A stretch of DNA of 64,000 bases, from contig OENT01000314.1 in the NCBI GenBank assembly GCA_900239685.1, positions 62,001-126,000 of the forward strand. The letters run 5' to 3'. Source of the stretch: Rotaria macrura. Its lineage: Eukaryota > Rotifera > Eurotatoria > Philodinida > Philodinidae. Of this stretch, positions 61,280-64,000 are shown piece by piece. Every line of letters begins with the position of its first letter. The stretch's first letter is position 1. A program made the translations under genes and the position numbers. Under the pieces are notes generated by a model. The model ran no database searches, had not been told where the DNA came from, and saw only the letters and a program-made list of their open reading frames with translations.

Positions 61280-64000
61280 GTTTTAATAGTTATTAAAAAA
61301 TCATTATGAGCACTTAATTGAAAAATTTTATCCAGAAAAAGATGTGTAGATTATTAAAGCATCATTCTATATGTTTATTCCATTTAAATTCTATAGAAAA
61401 TCTCTTCATCCGACAGTAAGCCATATCTATTTACATTCGTTCTGCCAAATAATAGAAGATGATTCACAATTGACATCTGGAGCTGTCTATGAATTAATAT
61501 TGTCCTGATTCTTGTTTTCTTACCATTCTGATATGATTCGATTTTCTTGCCATTCTGGCATGATTCTTGTTTTATTAAAATTCTTGACATTCTGACACGA
61601 TTCTTGAAATGCAAATAAATTCTATTGATACGTCAATACAGTGACCTTTTTCGCTACTATTATATTTTAATTTTGAGTTTCATAAAAATAGCCCAAAAGT
61701 GAAAGACACGGGCAATAAAAAATACAGCATCAGTTCAGATCACACACAAAAAACGTTAAGCAAAAGCAAAAATAATAAAACAAATTTATCTATTTGATAA
61801 ATAAATCTGTTACAACGCGTCGCCATCAGCATCGTGTAGAAATGAAAAGATATAAAATTCAAACTTCTATATATTTATAAGTATGCATGCACAAAGATAT
61901 CACGTGGGATTTTTGTTTAAGATATGGTGTGAGAATCGTTGAAAGGAAAAGAAAAAAGAACCTTGCCTGAATTGCAAGAAATTAAGACTATCTTCTATTG
62001 CATCCCAAATTCTTATTTTGCAGATCAATCAGACAAGCTTCTGTGTTTTTTCAATTACTGGCAAGAATCTTTTTACTTTCCCCTCGAAAGGATTCTCGCC
62101 TGAATATTATGATTACAAAGAATCTTGCCTGATAATCAAGAAAAACAAGAATCTGGAAAGAACGAAATCAAGATCGTCGACTAGTGATAAGACGACATGC
62201 ACTTACCAAACGGATTAATGCTGATGATATTAAAAAATTAATCAAAGAATGGAATTTCGTATGAGAAACTATTGGATCAAATTATGAAATAGCTTTCTTC
62301 ATGTAGTATAGTAATAAATAATTCAGATGTTTCATTTTAGTTGTTCATCTGCCGATCAGAAAAAAGATAAAGATCGTCTGTTCAACATGTATCATCGCCT
62401 TCCTTATATTCATACTCTTCCGAAGGACGGTTGTCAAACAATTGTTAATAATCTATGGTAAAAGATATATAATGCATGTTTTCTATAGTCATTACTATGT
62501 TTGTTTAGCCGGCATGCTCGAAAACGAATGAACAATCGATTGTACATGAAGTGATGCAGGATGAAGATTTAGAATCAATATCAGATAATGATGCTAATAT
62601 TTGTATGTGTTAGCGCCAACAGATTTCGTTAGTTGACACTAAGCGTTTTCCTTCATGTATGTTTCTTTGACCTTTTCTATCCATTAAGTCGTTGATATAA
62701 TTCAGTTCATGTTATTGTATCTTCCAAGTCAGTCCATTATTGCTTTTCTACTATTCCCACTACTATTATTTTTACTTATTTCGATGTTATGTTCATTTAC
62801 ATTTTGATTTAAATAAATCATCACTTAACATATTCCATAGCTTAACCTTATGTGTAACAAAACCTGGAAAGCAATTTCATATTTATGAACTTTCTTAGTC
62901 TAGAAAAAAAAGACCCTATCCCATAAGACCCGGAGAGGGTTTCAGACTTTGTTACTTTCTGAAACCCTTTAAGAGTTTCCGAGACATGTTTTCCGAGACT
63001 TCGGGAACCAAGAAACGAAGTAAAAAATTCCTTCTCTCACCAACCAAGCAAACGGACTAAAGGTTTCCGACGTTGCATTGTTCCGAATCTGAAATGAGAA
63101 CCACCGGATCGCTATGAACCAAGTTGATCGTTCCACACATTGGACCCTGTCAGAGCAGACAAAAACGATGCGGGTACGTTACTGTATCCTGCAGGAACAC
63201 TTGGATAATCGCTGGAACGTAGCAGCACTCAGTCCGAAAAGTTTACCTGAGTTTTTCCAATGATTTCCACCGACTTTTGTCGTAAAACACAGTAAGTTGG
63301 TAGTGCTTAGTAGAAAAACTTGACAGATTTGTCGGCATGGGAACTGCTTCCAATTTGTCACCGATTTCACCTGCTTTTCTACACTATAAGGTCACTCTAC
63401 CACATCTTTTCTACGAGTTCCTGCAGCATCAAGGTTCATGAAACCACCGACTTGGGATACTGAATCTAAATAAAAATGAAACAGTAGATTAGCTTTTAAC
63501 TTTTGAAGTCGAACTAAACATTATTCGTAGGTCATCTGTTGTATCTAAATAGAAATAAAACAGTTCATAAGACTTCAGCTTTCAAAATCGAACAGTAAAC
63601 GATAGAGAGATAACTGACAAGTTTCTACCAGAGCTGCTAACAGGCGAACGTTTTTCAGCCTGACCTGGACTGCAGTTTAAAATTCAATGATCAATCTGCA
63701 GCTTGGCCTGCAAGCAAAACCAGGTAAGCTTATGTTTTAATATTTTTTATAATTATAAAATTTTAAAAATTATCATTAATTCGTTGTTTAAGTTTCAATG
63801 AGCCATTCGATATGTTCAGAAACGCGAAAGTTGCGCACGAAATATTAAACTTTAGTTTCGTGGCAGCAAATAATCAAAATAACAAAAGATACAGGGGAAC
63901 ATTCGAACATTTTTAATCAATATTGAATATAATTATGGCGAGAGATTATGGCGAGAGATGTATAACAGGTAGAGATGATTATTCTGTCAAATGACTGACG
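61280..64000. other. Right-hand spacer
   Basis: No gene recognised. 62900-63450 is noticeably richer in GC and may be part of an unrecognised repeat. Two copies of a roughly 55-bp sequence beginning TCTAAATA(A/G)AAAT lie at about 63464 and 63545. Confidence 0.5.

Noticed and set aside
60853-61286. Overlapping frames rich in Arg, Tyr, Thr and Gly
   Set aside because: They are translations of the TACGG palindromic element in three frames.

Overview
The window looks like nuclear DNA of an aquatic microinvertebrate, most likely a bdelloid rotifer. It is AT-rich. Genes have mostly 60-80 nt GT-AG introns, there are intronless or nearly intronless rhodopsin-like receptors, a bacterial-type glycogen debranching enzyme has acquired introns, and there is a Penelope-like retroelement relic plus many short DNA transposons. 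The taxon is inferred from this combination, not proven. Layout: 1-1119 (-) two exons of a SAPCD-like protein running off the left edge; 6763-7251 (-) a Cys-rich scramblase-like protein; 7934-9907 (-) a four-exon proline-rich structural protein; 13136-13987 (+) a peroxiredoxin-like protein with two in-frame TGA codons; 16328-17710 nested hAT elements; 18659-20078 (-) an eight-exon STYXL1/MK-STYX pseudophosphatase, divergent from BCL7 at 20539-20970 (+); 24577-26698 two TTAA-flanked transposons; 27955-29385 (-) a secreted Asp-box propeller plus discoidin-like protein; 30427-31416 (-) a GPCR; 36653-37249 (-) an unrecognised ORF; 37282-40800 a mosaic of Penelope-like relic with hammerhead ribozymes, mariner, and MULE/SWIM relic; 42777-47248 (-) four-exon glgX; 48005-49878 three more non-autonomous DNA elements; 54376-55430 (-) a second GPCR. 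The right-hand 8 kb holds one more palindromic element and no gene I recognise. The most striking signal is at 13136-13987. Its AhpC/TSA_2 (PRXL2/SelU/SelL) fold carries TGA-Leu-Pro-TGA exactly where homologues have the CxxC redox motif, and the frame is open on both sides and ends at a third TGA. This is the pattern expected of a UxxU (diselenide) selenoprotein of the SelL type. I could not find a convincing SECIS element by eye, so that piece is open. The transposon content is also notable. Three elements (41091-41389, 48214-49061, 60953-61277) share CCCA(G/C)GTC ends, 2-bp target duplications, and dense TACGG or GAACGCGTTC palindromes. Around the Penelope relic two hammerhead ribozymes face each other in a 197-bp palindrome. 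Exon-intron structures for STYXL1, glgX, GPCR-2, the proline-rich protein and the SAPCD-like gene were derived by hand and the reading phases match at every junction, though alternative splice sites cannot be excluded. The large remaining spacers are AT-rich with only short open frames that I regard as chance.
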